This document shows positions 9,456 to 21,660 of a stretch of DNA of 64,000 bases, piece after piece. Position 1 is the stretch's first letter. Every line of letters begins with the position of its first letter. Source of the DNA: Hydractinia symbiolongicarpus (lineage: Eukaryota > Cnidaria > Hydrozoa > Anthoathecata > Hydractiniidae); NCBI RefSeq assembly GCF_029227915.1, contig NC_079878.1, positions 30,717,501 to 30,781,500 of the forward strand, in the 5' to 3' direction. The notes under the pieces were generated by a model. That model had not been told where the DNA came from. It saw nothing but the letters and a program-made list of their open reading frames with translations, and searched no databases. The translations under genes and the position numbers were made by a program.

Positions 9456-12400
9456 ATGAGTTTACTTCCTGCGTATTTTCTTTGTATACTTTTGACTATA
9501 CGGGCCGAGTCCGGGATTAACGGGAAATCGCGGGTTTTTGTTTGCCGGCGATTAAACTTCTTATATTCAGCGTCTCATCAAAAATAAAAACATTTTTGAA
9601 AACTACAAGCCTCATGCGTTTTAGTGGTGAAAAAATAATTTAAAAAATCGTTCGAGAAATGAGTTTACTCCCTGGGTACTTTCTTTGTATACTTTTGACT
9701 ATACGGGCCGAGTCCGGGATTTACGGGAAATCGCGGGTTTTCGTTTGCCGGCGATTAAACTTCTTTCATTAAGCGTCTCATCAAAAATGAAAACATTCCT
9801 GAAAACTACAAGTCTCATGCGTTTTAGTGGTGAAAAGATAATTTAAAAAATCGTTCTGGAAATGAGTTTATTCCCTGCGTATTTTCTTTGTATACTTTTG
9901 ACTATACGGGCCGAGTCCGGGATTAATGGGAAATCGCGGGTTTTTGTTTGCCGGCGATTAAACTTCTTATATTCAACGTCTCATCAAAAATGAAAACATT
10001 TTTGAAAACTACAAGTCTCATGCGTTTTAGTGGTGAAAAAATAATTTAAAAAATCGTTCGAGAAATGAGTTTACTCCCTGGGTACTTTCTTTGTATACTT
10101 TTGACTATACGGGCCGAGTCCGGGATTTACGGGAAATCGCGGGTTTTCGTTTGCCGGCGATTAAACTTCTTTCATTAAGCGTCTCATCAAAAATGAAAAC
10201 ATTCCTGAAAACTACAAGTCTCATGCGTTTTAGTGGTGAAAAGATAATTTAAAAAATCGTTCTGGAAATGAGTTTATTCCCTGCGTATTTTCTTTGTATA
10301 CTTTTGACTATACGGGCCGAGTCCGGGATTAACGGGAAATCGCGGGTTTTTGTTTGCCGGCGATTAAACTTCTTATATTCAACGTCTCATCAAAAATGAA
10401 AACATTTTTGAAAACTACAAGTCTCATGCGTTTTAGTGGTGAAAAAATAATTTAAAAAATCGTTCGAGAAATGAGTTTACTCCCTGGGTACTTTCTTTGT
10501 ATACTTTTGACTATACGGGCCGAGTCCGGGATTTACGGGAAATCGCGGGTTTTCGTTTGCCGGCGATTAAACTTCTTTCATTAAGCGTCTCATCAAAAAT
10601 GAAAACATTCCTAAAAACTACAAGTCTCATGCGTTTTAGTGGTGAAAAAATAATTTAAAAAATCGTTCGGGAAATGAGTTTACTCCCTGGGTACTTTCTT
10701 TGTTTACTTTTGACTATACAGGCCGAGTCCGGGATTTACGGGAAATCGCGGGTTTTCGTTTGCCGGCGATTAAACATCTTTTATTCAGCGTCTCATCAAA
10801 AATGAAAACATTTTTGAAAACTACAAGTCTCATGCGTTTTAGTGGTGAAAAGATAATTTAAGAAATCGTTCTGGAAATGAGTTTACTCCCTGCGTAATTT
10901 CTTTGTATACTTTTGACTATACGGGCCGAGTCCGGGATTTACGGGAAATCGCGGGTTTTCGTTTGCCGGCGATTAAACATCTTTTATTCAGCGTCTCATC
11001 AAAAATGAAAACATTTTTGAAAACTACAAGTCTCATGCGTTTTAGTGGTGAAAAGATAATTTAAGAAATCGATCTGGAAATGAGTTTACTCCCTGCGTAA
11101 TTTCTTTGTATACTTTTGACTATACGGGCCGAGTCCGGGATTAACGGGAAATCGCGTGTTTTCGTTTGCCGGTGATTAAACTTCTTTTATTCCGCGTCTC
11201 ATCAAAAATGAAAACATTTTTGAAAACTACAAGTCTCGTGCGTTTTAGTGGTGAAAAGATAATTTAAAAAATCGTTCTGGAAATGAGTTTACTCACAGGG
11301 TACTTTCTTTGTATATACTCGACTATACGGGCCAACCACGGCATTTACGGGAAATCGCGGGTTTTCGTTTGCCGGCGATTAAACTTCTTTCATTAAGCGT
11401 CTCATCAAAAATGAAAACATTCCTGAAAACTACAAGTCTCATGCGTTTTAGTGGTGAAAAAATAATTTAAAAAATCGTTCGGGACATGAGTTTACTCCCT
11501 GGGTACTTTCTTTGTATACTTTTGACTATACGAACCGAGTCCGGGATTTACGGGAAATCGCGGGTTTTCGTTTGCCGGCGATTAAACATCTTTTATTCAG
11601 CGTCTCATCAAAAATGAAAACATTTTTGAAAACTACAAGTCTCATGCGTTTTAGTGGTGAAAAGATAATTTAAAAAATCGTTCTGGAAATGAGTTTACTT
11701 CCTGCGTGTTTTCTTTGTATACTTTTGACTATACGGGCCGAGTCCGGGATTAACGGGAAATCGCGGGTTTTTGTTTGCCGGCGATTAAACTTCTTATATT
11801 CAGCGTCTCATCAAAAATGAAAACATTTTTGAAAACTACAAGTCTCATGCGTTTTAGTGGTGAAAAAATAATTTAAAAAATCGTTCGAGAAATGAGTTTA
11901 CTCCCTGGGTACTTTCTTTGTATACTTTTGACTATACGGGCCGAGTCCGGGATTTACGGGAAATCGCGGGTTTTCGTTTGCCGGCGATTAAACATCTTTT
12001 ATTCAGCGTCTCATCAAAAATGAAAACATTTTTGAAAACTACAAGTCTCATGCGTTTTAGTGGTGAAAAGATAATTTAAGAAATCGTTCTGGAAATGAGT
12101 TTACTCCCTGCGTAATTCCTTTGTATACTTTTGACTATACGGGCCGAGTCCGGGATTTACGGGAAATCGCGGGTTTTCGTTTGCCGGCGATTAAACATCT
12201 TTTATTCCGCGTCTCATCAAAAATGAAAACATTTTTGAAAACTACAAGTCCCATGCGTTTTAGTGGTGAAAAGATAATTTAAAAAATCGGTCTGGAAATG
12301 AGTTTACTCACAGGATACTTTCTTTGTATATACTCGACTATACGGGCCAAGCACGGGATTTACGGGAAATCGCGGGTTTTCGTTTGCCGGCGATTAAACT

Positions 12401-13312
12401 TCTTTTATTCAGCGTCTCATCAAAAATGAAAACATTTTTGAAAACTACAAGTCTCACGCGTTTTAGTGGTGAAAAAATAATTTAAAAAATCGTTCGGGAA
12501 ATGAGTTTACTCCCTGGGTATTTTCTTTGTATACTTTTGACTATACGGGCCGAGTCCGGGATTTACGGGAAATCGCGGGTTTTCGTTTGCCGGCGATTAA
12601 ACTTCTTTTATTTCGCGTCTCATCAAAAATGAAAACATTTTTGAAAACTACAAGTCTCATGCGTTTTAGTGGTGAAAAAATAATTTAAAAAATCGTTCGG
12701 GAAATGCGTTTACTCCCTGGGTATTTTCTTTGTATACTTTTGACTATACGGGCCGAGTCCGGTATTTACGGGAAATCGCGGGTTTTGGTTTGCCGGCGAT
12801 TAAACATCTTTTATTCAGCGTCTCATCAAAAATGAAAACATTTTTGAAAACTACAAGTCTCATGCGTTTTAGTGGTGAAAAGATAATTTAAGAAATCGTT
12901 CTGGAAATGAGTTTACTCCCTGCGTAATTCCTTTGTATACTTTTGACTATATGGGCCGAGTCCGGGATTAACGGGAAATCGCGGGTTTTCGTTTGCCGGC
13001 GATTAAACTTCTTTTATTCCGCGTCTCATCAACAATGAAAACATTTTTGAAAACTACAAGTCTTGTGCGTTTTAGTGGTGAAAAGATAATTTAAAAAATC
13101 GTTCTGGAAATGAGTTTACTCACAGGGTACTTTCTTTGTATATACTCGACTATACGGGCCAAGCACGGCATTTACGGGAAATCGCGGGTTCTCGTTTGCC
13201 GGCGATTAAACTTCTTTCATTAAGCGTCTCATCAAAAATGAAAACATTCCTGAAAACTACAAGTCTCATGCGTTTTAGTAGTGAAAAAATAATTAAAAAA
13301 ATCGTTCGGGAA
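9456..13312. repeat. 19-monomer remainder of the 29-mer (5926-bp) repeat
   Basis: The segment is 3857 bp (19 x 203). It begins with an extra pair of types 9 and 10 (9456, 9659), then two 1-2 pairs (9862, 10268), then a run matching 5560-7386. Compared with 5154-7386 it has four additional monomers between the ATTCC-type monomers at 12095 and 12907. The 12095-12906 stretch is exactly 812 bp, a clean four-monomer gain or loss. Confidence 0.87.
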
Positions 13313-15381
13313 ATGTGTTTACTCCCTGGGTATTTTCTTTGTATACTTTTGACTATACGGGCCGAGTCCGGGATTAACGGGAAATCGCGGGTTTTTGTTT
13401 GCGGGCGATTAAACTTCTTATATTCAACGTCTCATCAAAAATGAAAACATTTTTGAAAACTACAAGTCTCATGCGTTTTAGTGGTGAAAAAATAATTTAA
13501 AAAATCGTTCGAGAAATAAGTTTACTCCCTGGGTACTTTCTTTGTATACTTTTGACTATACCGGCCGAGTCCGGGATTTACGGGAAATCGCGGGTTTTCG
13601 TTTGCCGGCGATTAAACTTCTTTCATTAAGCGTCTCATCAAAAATGAAAACATTCCTGAAAACTACAAGTCTCATGCGTTTTAGTGGTGAAAAAATAATT
13701 TAAAAAATCGTTCGGGAAATGAGTTTACTCCCTGGGTACTTTCTTTGTTTACTTTTGACTATACAGGCTGAGTCCGGGATTTACGGGAAATCGCGGGTTT
13801 TCGTTTGCCGGCGATTAAACATCTTTTATTCAGCGTCTCATCAAAAATGAAAACATTTTTGAAAACTACAAGTCTCATGCGTTTTAGTGGTGAAAAGATA
13901 ATTTAAGAAATCGTTCTGGAAATGAGTTTACTCCCTGCGTAATTTCTTTGTATACTTTTGACTATACGGGCCGAGTCCGGGATTAACGGGAAATCGCGGG
14001 TTTTCGTTTGCAGGCGATTAAACTTTTTTCATTAAGCGTCTCATCAAAAATGAAAACATTCCTGAAAACTACAAAATCAAAATCAAAAATGAAAACATTT
14101 TTGAAAACTACAAGTCTCATGGGTTTTAGTGGTGAAAAAATAATTTAAAAAATCGTTCGAGAAATGAGTTTACTCCCTGCGTATCTTCTTTGTATACTTT
14201 TGACTATACGGGCCGAGTCCGGGATTTACGGGAAATCGCGGGTTTTCGTTTGCTGGCGATTAAACATCTTTTATTCAGCGTCTCATCAAAAATGAAAACA
14301 TTTTTGAAAACTACAAGTCTCATGCGTTTTAGTGGTGTTAAGATAATTTAAAAAATCGTTCTGGAAATGAGTTTACTCCCTGCGTATTTTCTTTGTATAC
14401 TTTTGACTATACGTGCCGAGCCCGGGATTTACGGGAAATCGCGGGTTTTCGTTTGCCGGCGATTAAACTTCTTTCATTAAGCGTCTCATCAAAAATGAAA
14501 ACATTTTTAAAAAATACAAGTCTCATGCGTTTTAGTGGTGAAAAAATAATTTAAAAAATCGTTCGGGAAATGAGTTTACTCACAGGGTACTTTCTTTGTA
14601 TACATTCGACTATACGGGCCAAGCCCGGGATTTACGGGAAATCGCGGGTTTTCGTTTGCCGGCGATTAAACTTCTTTCATTAAGCGTCTCATCAAAAATG
14701 AAAACATTCCTGAAAACTACAAGTCTCATGCGTTTTAGTGGTGAAAAAATAATTTAAAAAATCGTTCGGGACATGAGTTTACTCCCTGGGTACTTTATTT
14801 GTATACTTTTGACTATACGAACTGAGTCCGGGATTTACGGGAAATCGCGGGTTTTCGTTTGCCGGCGATTAAACATCTTTTATTCAGCGTCTCATCAAAA
14901 ATGAAAACATTTTTGAAAACTACAAGTCTCATGCGTTTTAGTGGTGAAAAGATAATTTAAAAAATCGTTCTGGAAATGAGTTTACTTCCTGCGTATTTTC
15001 TTTGTATACTTTTGACTATACGGTCCGAGTCCGGGATTAACGGGAAATCGCGGGTTTTTGTTTGCCGGCGATTAAACTTCTTATATTCAGCGTCTCATCA
15101 AAAATAAAAACATTTTTGAAAACTACAAGTCTCATGCGTTTTAGTGGTGAAAAAATAATTTAAAAAATCGTTCGAGAAATGAGTTTACTCCCTGGGTACT
15201 TTCTTTGTATACTTTTGACTATACGGGCCGAGTCCGGGATTTACGGGAAATCGCGGGTTTTCGTTTGCCGGCGATTAAACTTCTTTCATTAAGCGTCTAA
15301 TCAAAAATGAAAAACATTCCTGAAAACTACAAGTCTCATGCGTTTTAGTGGTGAAAAAATAATTTAAAAAATCGTTCGGAA
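13313..15381. repeat. 2069-bp 10-mer HOR, copy 4
   Basis: Matches 7387-9455 at an offset of 5926 bp with few substitutions; the 39-bp duplication lies at 14046. The last monomer carries a one-base gain (TGAAAAACATTCC near 15308) and a one-base loss (TTCGGAAATG near 15377), and beyond it the match to region 1 ends. This is the right edge of the length-constant domain. Confidence 0.92.
14046..14123. repeat. 39-bp internal duplication, copy 4
   Basis: Same duplication in the HOR beginning at 13313, offset 5926 bp from the copy at 8120. I saw no further example to the right of this point, so the lengthened monomer is confined to region 1. Confidence 0.94.
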
Positions 15382-17600
15382 ATGAGTTTACTCCCTGGGT
15401 ACTTTCTTTGTATACTTTTGACTATACGGGCCGTGTCCGGGATTTACGGGAAATCGCGGGTTTTCGTTTGCCGGCGATTAAACTTCTTTTATTCCGCGTC
15501 TCAACAAAAATGAAAACATTTTTGAAAACTACAAGTCTCATGCGTTTTAGTGGTGAAAAGATAATTTAAAAAATCGTTCGGGAAATGTGTTTACTTCCTG
15601 GAAATTTTCTTTGTATACTTTTGACTATACGGGCCGAGTCCAGGATTTACGGGAATTCGCGGGTTTTCGTTTGCCGGCGATTAAACTTCTTTTATTCAGA
15701 GTCTCATCAGAAATGAAAACATTTTTGAAAACTACAAGTCTCATGCGTTTTAGTGGTGAAAAGATAATTTAAAAAATCATTCTGGAAATGAGTTTACTCG
15801 CAGGGTACTTTCTTTGTATACTTTTGACTATACGGGCCAAGCCCGGGATTTACGGGAAATCGCGGGTTTTCGTTTCCCGGCGATTAAACTTCTTTCATTA
15901 AGCGTCTCATCAAAAATGAAAACATTTTTGAAAACTACAAGTCTCATGCGTTTTAGTGGTGAAAAGATAATTTAAAAAATCGTTCTGGAAATGAGTTTAC
16001 TCCCTGCGTATTTTCTTTGTATACTTTTGACTATACGGGCCGAGTCCGGGATTAACGGGAAATCGCGGGTTTTCGTTTGCCGACGATTAACTTCTTTTAT
16101 TCCGCGTCTCATCAAAAATGAAAACATTTTTGAAAACTACAAGTCTCATGCGTTTTAGTGGTGAAAAGATAATTTATAAAATCGTTCGGGAAATGTGTTT
16201 ACTCCCTGGAAATTTTCTTTGTAAACTTTTGACTATACGGGCCGAGTCCAGGATTTACGGGATTTCGCAGGTTTTCGTTTGCCGGCGATTAAACTTCTTT
16301 TATTCAGAGTCTCATCAAAAATGAAAACATTTTTGAAAACTACAAGTCTCATGCGTTTTAGTGGTGAAAAGATAATTTAAAAAATCGTTCTGGAAATGAG
16401 TTTACTCGCAGGGTACTTTCTTTGTATACTTTTGACTATACGGGCCGAGTCCGGGATTTACGGGCAATCGCGGGTTTTCGTTTGCCGGCAATTAAACTTC
16501 TTTTATTCAGCGTCTCATCAAAAATGAAAACATTTTTGAAAACTACAAGTCTCATACGTTTTAGTGGTGAAAAAATAATTTAAAAAATCGTTCGGGAAAT
16601 GAGTTTACTCCCTGAGTATTTTCTTTGTGTACTTTTGACTATACGGGCCGAGTCCGGGATTTACGGGAAATCGCGGGTTTTCGTTTGCTGGCGATTAAAC
16701 TTCTTTTATTCAGCGTCTCATCAAAAATGAAAACATTTTTGAAAACTACAAGTCTCATGCGTTTTAGTGGTGAAAAGATAATTTATAAAATCGTTCGGGA
16801 AATGTGTTTACTCCCTGGAAATTTTCTTTGTAAACTTTTGACTATACGGGCCGAGTCCAGGATTTACGGGATTTCGCAGGTTTTCGTTTGCCGGCGATTA
16901 AACTTCTTTTATTCAGAGTCTCATCAAAAATGAAAACATTTTTGAAAACTACAAGTCTCATGCGTTTTAGTGGTGAAAAGATAATTTAAAAAATCGTTCT
17001 GGAAATGAGTTTACTCGCAGGGTACTTTCTTTGTATACTTTTGACTATACGGGCCGAGTCCGGGATTTACGGGCAATCGCGGGTTTTCGTTTGCCGGCGA
17101 TTAAACTTCTTTTATTCAGCGTCTCATCAAAAATGAAAACATTTTTGAAAACTACAAGTCTCATACGTTTTAGTGGTGAAAAAATAATTTAAAAAATCGT
17201 TCGGGAAATGAGTTTACTCCCTGAGTATTTTCTTTGTGTACTTTTGACTATACGGGCCGAGTCCGGGATTTACGGGAAATCGCGGGTTTTCGTTTGCTGG
17301 CGATTAAACTTCTTTTATTCAGCGTCTCATCAAAAATGAAAACATTTTTGAAAACTACAAGTCTCATGCGTTTTAGTGGTGAAAAGATAATTTAAAAAAT
17401 CGTTCGGGAAATGTGTTTACTCCCTGGGTATTTTCTTTGTATACTTTTGACTATACGGGCCGAGTCCGGGATTTACGGGAAATCGCGGGTTTTCGTTTGC
17501 CGGCGATTAAACTTCTTTTATTCAGCGTCTCATCAAAAATGAAAACATTTTTGAAAACTACAAGTCTCATACGTTTTAGTGGTAAAAAAATAATTTAAAA
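15382..17600. repeat. Region 2a: diverged monomers with a 609-bp 3-mer
   Basis: Monomers here carry private changes such as GGAAATTTTCTTTG and GGGATTTCGCAGG. The marker AATTTATAAA lies at 16171 and again at 16780, 609 bp apart (3 x 203). The match runs from about 16105 through the following copy to about 17320, and a third, more diverged copy follows. Single-base losses (for example CGATTAACTTC near 16085) appear, unlike in region 1. Confidence 0.85.
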
Positions 17601-19640
17601 AATCGTTCGGGAAATGAGTTTACTCCCTGAGTATTTTCTTTGTGTACTTTTAACTATACGGGCCGAGTCCGGGATTTACGGGATATCGCGGGTTTTCGTT
17701 TGCCGGCGATTAAACTTCTTTTATTCCGCGTCTCATCAAAAATGAAAACATTTTTGAAAACTACAAGTCTCATGCGTTTTAGTGGTGAAAAGATATTATA
17801 AAAAATCGTTCTGGAAAGGAGTTTACTCACAGGGTACTTTCTTTGTATATACTCGACTATACGAGCCAAGCACGGGTATTACGGGAAATTGAGGGTTTTC
17901 GTTTGCCGGCGATTAAACTTCTTTTATTCAGCGTCTCATCAAAAATGAAAACATTTTTGAAAACTACAAGTCTCATGCGTTTTAGTGGTGAAAGATAATT
18001 TAAAAAATCGTTCTGAAAATAAGCTTACTCACAGGGTACTTTCTTTGTATGTACTCGGCTATACGGGCCAAGCACGGCATTTACGGGAAATCGCGGGTTT
18101 TTGTTTGCCGGCGATTAAACGTCTTATATTCAGCGTCTCATCAAAAATGAAAACATTTTTGAAAACTACAAGTCTCATGCGTTTTAGTGGTGAAAAAATA
18201 ATTTAAAAAATCGTTCGGGAAATGAGTTTACTCACAGGGTACTTTCTTTGTATACATTCGACTATACGGGCCAAGCCCGGATTTACGGGTAATCGGGAGT
18301 TTTCGTTTGCCGGCGATTAAACTTTTTTCATTAAGCGTCTCATCAAAAATGAAAACATTCCTGAAAACTACAAGTCTCATACGTTTTAGTGGTGAAAAAA
18401 TAATTTAAAAAACCGTTCGGGAAATGAGTTTACTCCCTGAGTATTTTCTTTGTGTACTTTTAACTGTACGGGCCGAGTCCGGGATTTACGGGAAATCGCG
18501 GGTTTTCGTTTGCCGGCGATTAAACTTCTTTTATTCCGCGTCTCATCAAAAATGAAAACATTCCTGAAAACTACAAGTCTCATGCGTTTTAGAGGTGAAA
18601 AAATAATTTAAAAAATCGTTCTGGAAAGGAGTTTACTCACAGGGTACTTTCTTTGTATATACTCGACTATACGAGCCAAGCACGGGATTTACGGGAAATT
18701 GAGGGTTTTCGTTTGCCGCCGATTAAACTTCTTTTATTCAGCGTCTCATCAAAAATGAAAACATTTTTGAAAACTACAAGTCTCATGCGTTTTAGTGGTG
18801 AAAAGATAATTTAAAAAATCGTTCTGAAAATGAGTTTACTCACAGGGTACTTTCTTTGTATGTACTCGACTATACGGGCCAAGCACGGGATTTACGGGAA
18901 ATCGCAGGTTTTTGTTTGCCGGCGATTAAACGTCTTATATTCAGCGTCTCATCAAAAATGAAAACATTTTTGAAAACTAAAAGTCTCATGCGTTTTAGTG
19001 GTGAAAAAATAATTTAAAAAATCGTTCGGGAAATGAGTTTACTCACAGGGTACTTTCTTTGTATACATTCGACTATACGGGCCAAGCCCGGGATTTACGG
19101 GTAATCGCGGGTTTTCGTTTGCCGGCGATTAAACTTTTTTCATTAAGCGTCTCATCAAAATTGAAAACATTCCTGAAAACTACAAGTCTCATGCGTTTTA
19201 GTGGTGAAAAGATAATTTAAAAAATCGTTCTGGAAATGAGTTTACTCACAGGGTACTTTCTTTGTATATACTCGACTATACGGGCCAAGCACGGCATTTA
19301 CGGGAAATCGCGGGTTTTCGTTTGCCGGCGATTAAACTTCTTTTATTAAGCGTCTCATCAAAAATGAAAACATTCTTGAAAACTACAAGTCTCATGCGTT
19401 TTAGTGGTGAAAAAATAATTTAAAAAATCGTTCGGGAAATGTGTTTACTCCCTGGGTATTTTCTTTGTATACTTTTGACTATACGGGCCGAGTCCGGGAT
19501 TTACGGGAAGTTGTGGGTTTTCGTTTGCGGCGATTAAACTTCTTTTATTCCGCGTCTCATCAAAAATGAAAACATTTTTGAAAACTACAAGTCTCATGCG
19601 TTTTAGTGGTGAAAAGATAATTTAAAAAATCGTTCTGGAA
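17600..19640. repeat. Region 2b: ~810-bp 4-mer repeats
   Basis: The left box with CTGAGTATTTTCTTTG and TGTACTTTTAACT occurs at 17611 and 18421, 810 bp apart. The next monomer, starting GGAAAGGAGTTTACTCAC with TATACGAGCCAAGCACGGG, also repeats at this offset. The unit is four monomers less two bases, with several single-base indels. Confidence 0.82.
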
Positions 19641-21660
19641 ATGAGTTTACTCACAGGGTACTTTCTTTGTATGTACTCGACTATACGGGCCAAGCACGGG
19701 ATTTACGGGAAATCGCGGGTTTTTGTTTGCCGGCGATTAAACTTCTTATATTCAGCGTCTCATCAAAAATGAAAACATTTTTGAAAACTACAAGTCTCAT
19801 GCGTTTTAGTGGTAAAAAAAATAATTTAAAAAATCATTCGGGAAATGAGTTTACTCACAGGGTACTTTCTTTGTATACATTCGACTATACGGGCCAAGCC
19901 GGGATTTACGGGAAATCGCGGGTTTTCGTTTGCCGGCGATTAAACTTCTTTCATTAAGTGTCTCATCAAAAATGAAAACATTCCTGAAAACTACAAGTCT
20001 CATGCGTTTTAGTAGTGAAAAAATAATTTAAAAAATCGTTCGGGAAATGAGTTTACTCCCTGGGTACTTTCTTTGTATACTTTTGACTATACGGGCCGAG
20101 TCCGGGATTAACGGGAAATCGCGGGTTTTTGTTTGCCGGCGATTAAACTTCTTATATTCAGCGTCTCATCAAAAATGAAAACATTTTTGAAAACTACAAG
20201 TCTCATGCGTTTTAGTGGTGAAAAAATAATTTAAAAAATCGTTCGGGAAATGAGTTTACTCACAGGGTACTTTCTTTGTATACATTCGACTATACGGGCC
20301 AAGCATGGCATTTACGGGAAATCGCGGGTTTTTGTTTGCCGGCGATTAAACTTCTTTCATTAAGCGTCTCATCAAAAATGAAAACATTCCTGAAAACTAC
20401 AAGTCTCATGCGTTTTAGTGGTGAAAAGATAATTTTAAAAATCGTTCTGGAAATGAGTTTACTCACAGGGTACTTTCTTTGTATGTACTCGACTATACGG
20501 GCCAAGCACGGGATTTACGGGAAATCGCGGGTTTTTGTTTGCCGGCGATTAAACTTCTTATATTCAGCGTCTCATCAAAAATGAAAACATTTTTGAAAAC
20601 TACAAGTCTCATGCGTTTTAGTGGTAAAAAAAATAATTTAAAAAATCGTTCGGGAAATGAGTTTACTCACAGGGTACTTTCTTTGTATACATTCGACTAT
20701 TCGAGCCAAGCCGGGATTTACGGGAAATCGCGGGTTTTCGTTTGCCGGCGATTAAACTTCTTTCATTAAGTGTCTCATCAAAAATGAAAACATTCCTGAA
20801 AACTACAAGTCTCATGCGTTTTAGTAGTGAAAAAATAATTTAAAAAATCGTTCGGGAAATGAGTTTACTCCCTGGGTACTTTCTTTGTATACTTTTGACT
20901 ATCCGGGCCGAGTCCGGGATTTACGGGAAATCGCGGGTTTTCGTTTGCCGGCGATTAAACTTCTTTTATTCAGCGTCTCATCAAAAATGAAAACATTTTT
21001 GAAAACTACAAGTCTCATACGTTTTAGTGGTGAAAAGATAATTTTAAAAATCGTTCTGGAAATGAGTTTACTCCCTGGGTATTTTCTTTGTATACTTTTG
21101 ACTATACGGGCCGAGTTTGGGATTTACGGGCATTCGCGGGTTTTCGTTTGCCGGCGATTAAACTTCTTTTATTCAGCGTATCATCAAAAATGAAAAAATT
21201 TTTGAAAACTACAAGTCTCGTGCGTTTTAGTGGTGAAAAGATAATTTAAAAAATCGTTCTGGAAATGAGTTTACTCGCAGGATACTTTCTTTGTATACTT
21301 TTGACTATACGGGCCGAGTCGGGATTTACGGGAAATCGCGGGTTTTCGTTTGCCGGCGATTAAACATCTTTTATTCAGCGTCTCATCAAAAATGAAAACA
21401 TTTTTGAAAACTACAAGTCTCATGCGTTTTAGTGGTGAAAAGATAATTTAAAAAATCGTTCTGGAAATGAGTTTACTCCCTGCTTATTTTCTTTGTATAC
21501 TTTTGACTATACGGGCCGAGTCCGGGATTTACGGGCATTCGCGGGTTTTCGTTTGCCGGCGATTAAACTTCTTTTATTCAGCGTCTCATCAAAAATGAAA
21601 ACATTTTTGAAAACTACAAGTCTCGTGCGTTTTAGTGGTGAAAAGATAATTTAAAAAATC
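19640..21660. repeat. Region 2c: 812-bp 4-mer repeats
   Basis: A pair of monomers including GGTAAAAAAAATAATTT is found near 19812 and again 812 bp later. The following monomers are GTACTCGACTATACGG, CATTCGACTATACGG and CTTTTGACTATACGG types. The right end grades into GGGCATTCGCGGG monomers that also occur in the next block. Confidence 0.82.

Larger units (their letters stand above)
1..15381. repeat. Region 1: 75 length-constant monomers in 10-mer and 29-mer HORs
   Basis: From 1 to 15381 the monomer starts fit exactly 75 x 203 bp plus four 39-bp insertions (15225 + 156 = 15381). The last monomer has one +1 and one -1 indel that cancel. A 10-monomer unit of 2069 bp begins at 1, 2070, 7387 and 13313. 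The 7387 and 13313 copies are 5926 bp apart (29 x 203 + 39), and matching stretches run on both sides, for example 7184 against 13110. This is the most length-homogeneous part of the window. Confidence 0.95.
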
